From: Camillea tinctor
Lineage: Eukaryota; Ascomycota; Sordariomycetes; Xylariales; Xylariaceae
Assembly (NCBI GenBank): GCA_022578605.1
Contig: MU394052.1
Location: forward strand, 124,001-188,000
Reading direction: 5' to 3'
Length of the DNA stretch: 64,000 nt
The translations under genes and the position numbers were made by a program. Each line of letters starts with the position of its first letter. Within the stretch, counting starts at the first letter, position 1. Below, one piece after another: positions 54,642 through 64,000 of the stretch. Under the pieces are notes generated by a model. It did no database searches, had not been told where the DNA came from, and saw only the letters and a program-made list of their open reading frames with translations.

Positions 54642-56215
54642 ATGTCCCAATCCCAACCCCCCTCCCTCGAAATCCTCATCGTAGGCGCCGGCCTAGGCGG
54701 TCTAGCCGCCGGCCTTGCCCTCCAGACCGACGGCCACCGCGTGCGCATCATCGACGCGGTGTCCGAGTTCACCGAGGTGCGTTCACCTCCCTTTCCCCAT
54801 TCCCCAACCTCCAAACTCCGCTCCCCAACCCCCAAAAACCCGACTAACATTACCCCCCTCCCCAGACCGGCGCCGGCATCCGCGTGCCCCCCAACGCAAG
54901 CCGCCTCCTGCAGCGGTGGGGCGTCGACCTATCCAGCATGCCCAAGTGCGCCTCGCGGGGGTACGACTTCGTGCGGTGGGCGTCCGGATCCCTCATCGCC
55001 AGCGTGCCGGTGTCGGCGCGCGCCTACGGCGCGCCGTACTACATGGTGCACCGGGCGGACCTGCACGGGGCGCTGGTGGCGGCGGCGCGGGGGGCCGGGG
55101 TGCAAGTCGAGGGTGGGCAGCGGGTAGTGTCGTACGATCTGTCCGCCGGCCGACCGCGCGCCGTGACCGAGCGCGGGGCCGAATTCGAGGCCGACTTGCT
55201 GATCGCCGCCGACGGGATTAAGTCGGCGGCAAGGCCGTGCGTGCTGGGCCGCGAGGACCTGCCCCCGCGCGACACGGGCGATGTCGCGTATCGCATACTG
55301 ATTCCCGGGGAGAAGCTGCTGGCGGACCCGGAGCTGGAGGGGCTGATTAGGGATCCGTGGTGTGTTTCTTTCTTCCCCCTTCCCCCTTCCTCCTCCCCCT
55401 TTCCCCATGGCCCCCCTTAAAAAGGGGGGCAAAACATTAAAAAAAAAAGAGAAAAACCCCTGACTAACCCCCTTAGCATGACATCCTGGTGCGGCCCCAC
55501 CGCGCACATCGTCGCGTACCCGATCCGCTCAGGGCTGCTCTACAACATCGTGGTGTGCGCGACATCCGCGCCGCACGAGACCAGCGACGCGGAGTGGGTG
55601 GTGCCGGGGCGCGCGGCGGAGCTGCGGCAGCGGTTCCGCGACTGGGAGCCGCGGGTGCGCAAGCTGTGCGCGCTGGCGGACGACGCGTACCTCAAGTGGC
55701 GGCTGTGCGACCTGGCCGATCTGCCGACGTGGGTGTACCGGGCCCAAGGAGAAGCAAAGGAAGGGGGGAAAGCAGAGGGGGCGGCAGGACGAGGGGCAGC
55801 GCTCCTCGGCGACAGCTGCCACCCGATGCTGCCGTACCTCGCGCAGGGGGCAGCGCAGTGCTTCGAGGACGCGGGCGCGCTGCGCGCGTGTCTGCGGGCC
55901 TCCCGTTCCTCCTCGTCGGAGATCAACATACCCGCGGCGCTGGCCCGCTACGAGGCGCTGCGCATGCCGCGCGTGCGGCGCGTGCAGGCGAAGACGCGCG
56001 AGCACCAGTACATCCTGCACATCCCCGACGGGGCGGAGCAGGAGGACCGCGACCGCCGGTTGAGGGCGGGGGGAAGTGGTAGCCCGATTTTCTGGGGGGA
56101 TGAGGGGAGGCTGCGGTGGTTGTTTGGGCATGATGCGGAGGTGCTGGGCGTGGAGGGGGAGAATTGGCGGGTAGGGGAAGGGGAAGGGGAAAGGGAAGGG
56201 GTTGTAGCTGGGTAG
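54642..56215 (+). CDS. FAD-dependent monooxygenase (salicylate hydroxylase-like)
   Basis: Three exons, 54642-54776, 54866-55359 and 55477-56215, give 455 residues. The FAD-binding motif VGAGLGGLAAGLAL is at about 13-26, the second FAD/NAD(P)H motif LLIAADGIKSAAR lies mid-protein, and the ribityl-binding ALLGDSCHPMLPYLAQGAAQ with EDAGAL follows in exon 3. This is the class A flavoprotein hydroxylase arrangement. Relatives hydroxylate aromatic or heteroaromatic acids (salicylate, 6-hydroxynicotinate) or work in secondary metabolism, and the substrate is unknown. The splice at 55359/55477 is constrained because the other donor produces a stop. The C-terminus is a low-complexity Gly/Glu tail. It pairs divergently with an organic-anion transporter. 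Confidence 0.9.
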
Positions 56216-56862
56216 GTTAGGGTAGTTGATTATTTGGTCCAGGGGTTTGAGCCCCCTTTTTTTCTTTTTATTCTTATTATTTTCATATTTGTGTTTGAGG
56301 ACAAGAAAGCTCATGTTGAATACTTTGGTACGAGATATTTTTTTCGATGTTAATGATAATGCATACTTACGTTCCCTTGTAAGAAGGGTTGCCAGTCATA
56401 AAGCAAAGTGCTTATGTGCGAAACAATAACTTACCCCCCTTTTTTCCTCTATCTAATTCTATTCCGAATGCCTCAGACCACCTTCAAACCTCGGGGTATC
56501 CATCTAACATCCTCCCCTCTAGAATCCGTCCATGTTTATGTCCGTACCTAAGAAAAGAGTTATGGGTATCCCGAGTTTCATCACCTCTCCATTTCCGGGG
56601 GAGATGCTTTCTGCCTCCCCTTTTTTTTCCCCGGCGATCGTCCGGGTGTTTAATACACTGAAAACTTAGAGGAAGTAAGAGAAAATAAGAAGATAAAGTA
56701 ATATACTGCATAAAACAAAGCGTTGGAAAGAAGAAAAAGAGACAGAGATAAAAAAAAAAAAAAAGGAATACAGCGTTTTAAAAAAGGGGGTAAAGGCAGA
56801 AAGGCAATATTCGGCAAGCCAACAACTCTCTGCTTCCCGATCTGCAGGACACCCACAGCGGA
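56216..56862. other. Convergent spacer between the FAD monooxygenase and the vWA gene
   Basis: 3' flanks of the two genes, with an A run at about 56750-56764. No gene is seen. Confidence 0.5.
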
Positions 56863-57936
56863 TCAGGATCTACGCGTAGGCCAACGATCGAACCGCTTGA
56901 CCACCGAGCCCAGCACGACCTTGAGGATGCCGTCGGCGGTGAGGCGTTTTGTACCGCCGCTGGCGTCGAAGGTGGTGGTGTCGACGATATCGCGCATGCC
57001 GGAGTTATGGGTATGGCCGCTGAGGCCATCGTCGAGCTCGCGCAGGGCAGCGGCGGCAATGCGATCATCGCCGACCTGGAAGAACTGTACGCCGAGCTGG
57101 GTGAGCGGGGCGCGGAGGGCGTCGAGGCGTTTGGCCGTCTCGACGATGATGCTCTCGGGGTCGTCGGAGGGCTGGCCGTCCGTGATGACGATCACGTTGA
57201 TCGGCTTGACGCACGTGGTTTCGCCCCCCGGGGCGCTGATATGGGCTTCGTAGTATCTCATGTACGTCCCCAGGATGTCGCGCAGCCGTCGGCCCGTGTA
57301 TGTTACGCCCGTCGGGCGCACCTTACTGAAGATGCGCTGCACGGTCGAGACTTCTGTCACGTTACGATAGCCCGTGCCGACAGAGGACTCGTCACCCCCG
57401 TCCCTTGTCATGTGGTTGAGGAAGTACAGGTCGATGCCATCTTGGTCGTGGCTGACGCAGACGGGCAGGAGGGCGTTGAGGACCTCCTCTGTCTCGCTCC
57501 ATCGGTCCCCAGTCATGGAGTACGAGTCATCAATCAATAAGACGGTATCAAATGTGCTCAGGAAAGCATACTGGTCGTCATCGTTGGTGACGTCAGCTAG
57601 AGTGATGCCGGTGTGAGCGCCTGGCGGGTAGAATGAGGACGATGAGGATGGGTACACACCCGAGCCTGATTCATTGCTATTATACCCCATGGCAGGCTGA
57701 TTATACGAAGCAGAAGTGGCAGCTAAGTAATTTGGGGGTGGATCGAAAGGGTTTGTGCCCCTATTCACAGTCTCGGCCTCAGCCTCGGCCTCCGTTGCCT
57801 TTGATTTGCTGCTGCGGATCGAGCCTGTCCTGGGGAAGGAACTCGATGATCCTGAACCCCCTGAGTTGGAGCTCCCCCGCGAGAGGAAGTTCATGAACTT
57901 GGAGCTCTTGGAGCTCTTAGACTTGTCGCCCGACAT
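56863..57936 (-). CDS. von Willebrand factor A-domain protein
   Basis: Intronless frame of 357 residues from the chosen Met (MSGDKSKSSKSS). The first 100 residues are Ser/Gly-rich and disordered. The vWA domain follows: the metal-ion-dependent adhesion site DxSxS is in LLIDDSYSM (Asp about 136, Ser 138, Ser 140), the MIDAS Thr is probably in TGVTYTGRRL, and the conserved Asp is in VIVITDGQPSDD. Fungal cytosolic vWA proteins of this shape act as metal-dependent protein-binding modules, and no partner can be named. An in-frame upstream ATG at 58023 would add 29 residues but looks like leader. No transmembrane or signal segment is visible, so it is probably intracellular. Confidence 0.88.
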   Translation of the reverse strand: MSGDKSKSSKSSKFMNFLSRGSSNSGGSGSSSSFPRTGSIRSSKSKATEAEAEAETVNRGTNPFDPPPNYLAATSASYNQPAMGYNSNESGSGVYPSSSSSFYPPGAHTGITLADVTNDDDQYAFLSTFDTVLLIDDSYSMTGDRWSETEEVLNALLPVCVSHDQDGIDLYFLNHMTRDGGDESSVGTGYRNVTEVSTVQRIFSKVRPTGVTYTGRRLRDILGTYMRYYEAHISAPGGETTCVKPINVIVITDGQPSDDPESIIVETAKRLDALRAPLTQLGVQFFQVGDDRIAAAALRELDDGLSGHTHNSGMRDIVDTTTFDASGGTKRLTADGILKVVLGSVVKRFDRWPTRRS

Positions 57937-59732
57937 GTTATGAATCCCAGGACTCTTGTTACGATTCTCGTGAGATCTGATAGGGGTTGAATGTAGATTC
58001 GGGGGAAATAAAGTGATATACATCGTGAAGAGGAGAAGAAAGAAAGAAAGATCGAATCAAATACACAGATAAATAGACTCTAATAAAATAAATCTTTGTG
58101 TTGTCAAGTGACTTAGGTTATCCCTTACTGGTCCTAGGTTTTAAAATTTGACTTTCCCTTTCGAAGAGTGCCCGGTTGTCCTGTTTCGATTGTTAGCGAC
58201 ATGTTGAATCACATCTGGATCCCATGACCGGCAGTATTAACCTTATATAGAGCAAACATCATAACTCAAGATTCGCAGTATACATCTAATTTGGCCGTCA
58301 ATGTGATGGCAACATTACTGAATAGGCATGTTATTGCGAATAGAAAGATAGGGTTGTGATGGATCAGCCTACAAGGCATTTTGTGGTTGAGAGGGCTATA
58401 ATGTACTATGCTGAAAGAATTCATTGACTAGTATCGATGGTAGTAAGTGTAAGGCCGAGATGATGTTTAGCATTCTATGGTTTTTAGCTTTAAACCTATA
58501 CATACAAGAAGGCTATGCCTGCAAGTGTGTTGTTCGTTGGTACCTATCGCACTAGTGTCACGCATGTGATTGAAACAATGTGATACTATGTACCTTAGAT
58601 TGCACCGCCACCCCTTTTCAAGGTACAGGGGCTGAGGGGTAATGCTAAGGTTGTAAGGTTGTAAGGTTGTTAGTGCTTTGGGGGGATAGACAAACATACC
58701 AAACTCTCCGATTTAGTGCATATGTATGTACTGCGGCTCAACTGCGCCCTGCTGTCTGCCTTCTATGGCAAACTATACATCAACTTGTTTCACCTCTAAT
58801 TGGTTAGCTCGCCTAACACAGCACATGAGGCTTTCCTTGCCCCTTATTCTCAGGAATTCCTAACCGATCTAGATCTTCTCAGCATCACATCACCAAATTC
58901 AACAGAGTGTTGATTCATCAGCAATAGAAGGAGGCATTGACCTGGCTGTATACATCATTCTTCAAAGAAGATTTTACCATAAGGCGTATTCATCGGGAGT
59001 TTTGGACAGTTCGGCACGGATTATCGGTAATTCAGGAGGCAAGGAGGTCCGGTATATAGAATTCGAATGATCACAAGATATTCTCTGGTGGTGTGAGGAA
59101 ACCTATGTCATGAGACAAAGTGTTTAAAGGGAAAAGAAAGAGGGAAAAGTGTGTCACCTTTCAGCCAACACCTCTACATATAATAACATCGCACAGCAGA
59201 CCATATGGAAGGGAACGAAACAATTGTGTTGTTGGTAGTTTCACTCCAAAAAAAAATAGATAAAAAAAAGGTCAAGAATGCAGGAGTGAGGTTTCAAAAG
59301 GGGAGGGAGATGGCCTCTCTTTATACGCCTCGACTATATAATCCATACAATCTGTCTAGGCCAGGCCAACGAAAGGCCGCCTACCCTATCACGGCCCATC
59401 AAGTGTTAAGAAGCTTTTTTTCCCACCTCTCTCTATTCAACTGGCCCACTTGTTTCTGGGCACTACGTGGGCTGCGGCGCCAGCGACCAGCTATGAATAT
59501 CTAGCACAGACCTCGTGGGCAGATCCGAAACGCGGTCCGTCATACGTACATATGGTACAAGCTACACTCTATAAGCCACCGCCATCCGGCCCATCTACAT
59601 CGTTGGTCCCTTGCATTAGGTGGTCGTAAGAAAAAAAAGAAAAAGAAAAGAAAGGAAACCCCTAGGTTGGGCATCTTCTAAGCCGGTAGGTAATAGGTGA
59701 TCTAGGTGTGTTAAGGTAAATAAAACCAGAAT
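57937..59732. other. Intergenic region between the vWA gene and ysh1
   Basis: 1.8 kb: promoter of the vWA gene and 3' flank of ysh1. A short GTAAGGTT triplication lies near 58646-58668. No supportable gene. Confidence 0.45.
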
Positions 59733-62700
59733 TTAGCCCCAGAGAGGTGCCGTGACCTCGATTGCCCGTTCTACGACGACTTTGACACGGTCTGCGAACG
59801 CCTTCTGGTTGCATTCGATATCGAGATCTTCCAGCCAGACCGTGGCTACCATCTTATCCACCTTGATCGTGACTCCCGGCACAGGAATGCCTAACTTATG
59901 CAAGCGCTCGAGCTCCGTCTTCTGCCGCAGCTCTAACAGCCTCTCCTCCTCCTCGCCGTCGTCTGAAAGCTCCATGGACGCATCTGAGTTAGCATCCTCA
60001 TCACCGTCCGTCTTACTGGGTTTCTTGTCTTTTGTTAGTGGGGGCAGCTTAGGAACTGCGACGGGCGCCACCGCGTCCGCGCCAAATTGGGCTTCCAAGA
60101 AGAGGAAGAGGCGTTCCAGTCGCTCCTGTGGTGTCAGATTGGCGTGGGGGTTGCGATCCGGTAGTTCGTGAGAATGTGAGTGTGAGTGTTTGCTTGCCGA
60201 CTCTGCAAATAATCAGTAACATGGCTCTCGCTCTGGCGACAATCATCAGTACTTACGCTTTACTGCGGCTGGGCTACTCTCGGTAGACAGGAGCACAGCC
60301 ATGACAGCATCAGCAATGCCATCATTCAGCATGTTGCCTTCCCATTCTAGCTCGACCTCGCCGTTGTTGCGATATCGCACGGTCACACAGCCCATCACGA
60401 GGTACGCGGCAATGAGCTGAGGAACCTCCTCGTCAGCGTCCGGCATCTCTCCATCCTCATTGGCCTCGTCCTTGTGTTCGAGCTTTTTAGCCTCGGGAAG
60501 CTCCTCGATATTTCCAAATGTGCCTTCAAGCGCCCACTTGATGAGATCAATCCCTGCTGCGCTTAGTGTGAACCGTTGACGGCAAGCGATCATGGACGTA
60601 GTGAGACCTGCGTATTCTCGGAGATCTTCGGGGTCCATCAACGACATCTTAAAATCATTCTGCACAATAACACCAGCTACCAGACCCAGGTCTGGATCAT
60701 CCGGCGTGGGTAGCTGTCTCGGAGGGGGGATAGAGGCAAGCTTTCCCACCACTTTAGCAATCTTGTCTGTCTTGAACGGGATGCGCAACTCCTCGCAATT
60801 CCTAGGGCTGAAAACTTTGACCTTGTCGGTTTTTACAGCATTGAGCGAGAGCAACTTTGACTTCAGTCTCATCATATTGTGCTGTTCTCCATGGACCAAA
60901 ATCTGGGGAAGTTAGTTAGGAGATAACAGCACCCCGATTCAAAGGGAGTTAGGGATGTACTCACCACAACAGGTGCTCCGACTTCTTCAATGAACTCCTT
61001 ATTCTCCTGACCATCGACATGGGCGGCAAATGAGTACTCAGCAACACTACATCTTCGCGGTATCATCACTTTTTCACTATCCGCACCCGGCGCCCTCCTG
61101 ACAGCATTTGTGTTCCTGGACATGACTGCCTGAATCGAGTCCGGCTCTTGAACAATTTGCTTCGCCATGGTGCCTTCGACACTATAACCAGTGATGATGA
61201 CACCATTCTTCTCACTTGGAGCCCATCTCTCCAGGAGCTCTCTGCTCACCCCATTTTGCAACATACCAGGGCTCGCTAGCATAACACAACTGCCGACATC
61301 ATCAAAACGGTCGAGGTTCTTAAGAGATCGGATATACTTGAAGTCCCAGGGTCCGCCCTTTCCGGCACCGTCTCCCGACGCCTCAGCTTCAGCCATCCGC
61401 TCTCGAAACAGGCGCTTGATGTTATCATTCATAGCTCCAACGTATGTTTGATACACCAACATACACTTTCGTGCAAGGTTACTAGCATAATAAATAGGTA
61501 TCTTCTGAAACTCTATATGCTTGCCCCAATACTCGTCGAGGATCAGCAAAATTTCCTGTGCTCGACCAAGAGCAAAAACAGGCATGAGCACGCGGCCACC
61601 TCTGTTAAGAATATTCGTAATTGATTTCATGAGTGCCTGCTCTCTCTCCAGGCGAGGAACATGGGTTGAAACGCCGTATGTGGATTCAGTGATGAGAACG
61701 TCGATTTTGATGCCGCGGGGAACTTCAGCAGAGACCAGATGTCGGTCTTGCTCCCGCGAATAATCACCAGTGAAGAATATATTCAATCCCGCGATCTCTA
61801 TGAGGAACATGGCGGCACCGAGAACATGGCCGGCAGGGTAGGGAGTAATGCGAATGGATGAAATAGTATGGGTGGTATGGTAATCGATTGCTTCAATTTG
61901 CGGGAAGGTATTCAGGTGATCCTGCTCAGTATAGACAGGCTGTGATGTCGGATGGGAAGACGTATTGCCCACTCGAACACTATCCTGGATAAGCCATTTA
62001 TAAATGGCTTTGGTAGGGTGCGTCATGAAAACCCTGCCCCTGAAATTGGTCTTGGCCAACACATATGGAAGGGATGCAGCATGATCTACGTGGAAACTTG
62101 AAGATGGTTAGCATGGGTCTTACTAAAGGCCTCGTTGGATATACTGCAGGTGTAGAAGCCATAGGCGAGGAAAGTCACAATAGTCAAGGGGGCTACCGGT
62201 TGGGCGATGGAGTAATGATTCTTTTCTTGTATTTGATAGCTGGATACATAAAGGGGGATACTGAGCATGCCTAAGAGCACAGCTACAGGTCCATCCACAA
62301 GTGACTTGTAGAACAAGTAGAGGATTTGCTACAGGGAGAGAAGTAGGAAGCAATTGAGGATGCCCTTGCACACCAACCGATATAGAGCCCTTGGCCATAT
62401 ACAACAGCACAACATAGCACGGAGGGGGACCAGAAAACTTACTGGCTGATGAGTAGAACATCGACTGTGCTGAGGTCAAAGTCGTCAAAGAAAGGAAGCG
62501 CAGCCAGGCCATCATAGGCAGGGTGTTGGCCTGCATCGAGCTGAAGGGAAGAAGACCAAGTTAGTCAAGTGTAATCTAGTAATATAATTGGTATTATTAT
62601 TAACAGAGACTTATACATACCATGACAGTCTTTCCCTTGTATTGGATGATATGACATGATCTTCCGACTTCATTGCCACCTCCCAGGCAGAGAAACATCA

Positions 62701-62776
62701 GTTCATCAGAGGGATCTACCGGCTCTTCGACAACAGCCACGTTCGCCATGGCCGAAGCTTTCCGTTTGGACGCCAT
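59733..62776 (-). CDS. ysh1: Endoribonuclease Ysh1 (CPSF73), pre-mRNA 3'-end cleavage
   Basis: Five exons on the minus strand: 62621-62776, 62443-62540, 60965-62096, 60257-60902 and 59733-60202, giving about 833 residues. It is the metallo-beta-lactamase/beta-CASP nuclease that cuts pre-mRNA before polyadenylation. The zinc motif HFHVDH (about 85-90) is created across the second splice junction. Further metal ligands are in AGHVLGAAMF and FTGDYSREQDRHL. The beta-CASP domain has ITESTYG, VLMPVFALGRAQE, CVMLASPGMLQNG and the final FAAHVDGQENKEF histidine, followed by VHGEQHNM. The C-terminal CPSF73-100 domain holds an acidic insert and ends KVVVERAIEVTAPLWG. Exon 1 starts at the first Met (MASKRKAS). 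Confidence 0.96.
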
Positions 62777-64000
62777 GATCTGTCTCTATCCCATCTGGGG
62801 AGGGGATAGATGTAGATTTGGAAAAGCAAATACTGCAATAGAGGTATTCAATAGAATAGCCGATGCAGTTGGTGGTAAAATCAACCAGTTCCAATACCCT
62901 CTTTCAACATAGCACGCTGGATTGGGGAATAGTCAGCGACAGCTTTGGTTAGAATATTAGCAGGTTAATTATTGGTTACAAAGGAGACCAGGAGGTAGTG
63001 GCAATGTAAAGGAAGAAAAGAGGATGAATGCTGGAATGCAGCTGGTCGGGTGTAAATAGCTGATGGATGTTATTTGAGTAAGCCTAAATGGCAAAGAAAC
63101 ATTTCCATAGCACCGAGGTGTGGATGAATTGAAGTGGAAATGGGGGACGTGATGGAACGCGCCACGGCCGACAAGCTCTTAAAGCCTATTAGTGGTGTAG
63201 GCTGGAAGCAATTAAAAAGTGGGCACTCACCTTTTTTTTTAAGCTACACTACGCTACTATGTACGTACTAGGTATGTACCTATGTACTCTGTACACTACT
63301 AAGAGTACATATGACGGTTACTGATAGGCAGGTACTAGTTACCTATCTAGTGTAGTGCGTTGAGTACATATGTACGCTAGAGGTCCACTATTGGTTTATC
63401 GAAGCAATTTGGTGTAGTAAAAGTGGAGTACATAAGTATAAGTGAAAGTGCTAAGTAAGTCCCTGGGCTGTACTGTGGGGCTGTAGCCCCTATATAAGGA
63501 TCTAATCGGTTTATTTTGTAGTTAGCAGACCATCATCTTTACAACACACATTACCCCCCCCATGCCCTTAATACCACATTATTATCCACATCAATTCAGT
63601 ACATCGCAGTGAGGCTCATCGGTGATTAAATATTCCGATCTAAAAAGCTTGGACCATACAAAGGTTGATGTTCGTTGTCAGCCTTCCAGCCTTCCACCAG
63701 GTGCCCAGCAGTGGTTGAGTGGGGTCTGTGCGCAATGCAACAACACCAAAGATTTCCAATCGGGGGAAGCTTTTCGTTTCTGCTACTTGCCTGCATCTCT
63801 TCAAGATAACCTCCTCACTAATTCCCATTTCCCACTCGCCTTACTCCCACCTCGGTACCATCGTCCACGTCCAAGCCGCACACGCATACGACCCTTCAAA
63901 ATACCACAACCCGTCTGCTCATCTAACAACTCATCGTCGACGCGCATTTTCAATCTGCGCAACGCCTGCGAACACCGACACGTCATTTCGCCTAGCTTGT
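62777..64000. other. 5' flank of ysh1 and window edge
   Basis: No supportable gene. A dense cluster of GTAC/TAGGTA motifs lies at 63255-63375. From about 63790 the plus strand becomes C-rich, which could be the leader of a gene starting beyond the window, but nothing in the sequence proves it. Confidence 0.4.

Noticed and set aside
57937..58023. Upstream in-frame ATG extending the vWA protein by 29 residues
   Set aside because: The sequence looks like leader, whereas the MSGDKSK start gives a typical disordered N-terminus.
63640..63986. Two short minus-strand frames near the window end
   Set aside because: No family features or splice-consistent join, and the plus strand here looks like C-rich leader of an unseen gene.

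Overview
The window reads as nuclear chromosomal DNA of a filamentous ascomycete (Pezizomycotina, possibly Sordariomycetes). Genes are interrupted by short introns of about 50-120 bp with GTAAGT/GTATGT-type donors and CTAAC-like branch sites. Density is about one gene per 3 kb, nothing is arranged in operons, and a eukaryotic tRNA-Ser is followed by a T-run terminator. The protein families are fungal: the Dsc E3 complex, Ima1, a GH54/CBM42 arabinofuranosidase, a Dal5-like transporter, and Cox8. I support 21 protein-coding genes, one tRNA and one MITE. Exon coordinates were derived by hand from splice signals and frame continuity.

Layout: 0.4-2.0 kb aldehyde dehydrogenase (-) and 4.0-8.3 kb xanthine dehydrogenase hxA (+) are divergent across a 2-kb spacer. 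9.2 kb tRNA-Ser(AGA). 9.7-10.7 kb NmrA-like NAD(P)-binding protein (+). 11.2-13.0 kb kynurenine aminotransferase BNA3 (-). 14.1-15.0 kb Dsc complex subunit 3 (+). 16.3-19.9 kb exosome helicase Mtr4 (-), whose last intron holds an assembly gap. 20.9-25.3 kb carries three consecutive genes with mitochondrial products: cox8 (+), a PPR protein (-) and mS23/Rsm25 (+). 25.5-25.8 kb a small MIT-domain protein (-). 27.0-28.0 kb a DUF4743 Nudix protein (+). 28.7-29.8 kb ALG14 (-). 31.5-33.9 kb Ima1 (+). 34.9-35.2 kb a MITE just upstream of the sphingolipid fatty-acid 2-hydroxylase scs7 (35.3-36.5 kb, +). 37.6-39.5 kb RBM39/Rsd1-like splicing factor (+). 40.8-42.3 kb GH54 arabinofuranosidase abfB (-). 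42.3-47.4 kb is a gene-poor 5-kb stretch ending in a pyrimidine-rich candidate leader. 47.4-50.1 kb an uncharacterised coiled-coil protein (+). 51.7-56.2 kb a divergent transporter/FAD-monooxygenase pair. 56.9-57.9 kb a vWA-domain protein (-). 59.7-62.8 kb the pre-mRNA 3'-end endonuclease Ysh1/CPSF73 (-).

Most genes are housekeeping (RNA processing, mitochondria, glycosylation, sphingolipids, membrane protein quality control). The accessory-looking content is the arabinofuranosidase, the transporter/monooxygenase pair, the NmrA-like protein and perhaps the aldehyde dehydrogenase. Coding composition is strongly two-sided. hxA, mtr4, the PPR gene, alg14, ima1, scs7, rsd1 and ysh1 use balanced codons, whereas the ALDH central exon, NmrA-like, dsc3, Nudix, abfB, MFS and monooxygenase genes have very G/C-rich third positions. 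I did not find a convincing new multigene system. The best leads are the assembly ghost inside mtr4, the MITE in the scs7 promoter, the intragenic C-to-G wobble switch in GC-rich genes, the long leader of the coiled-coil gene, and the divergent catabolic-looking gene pair.
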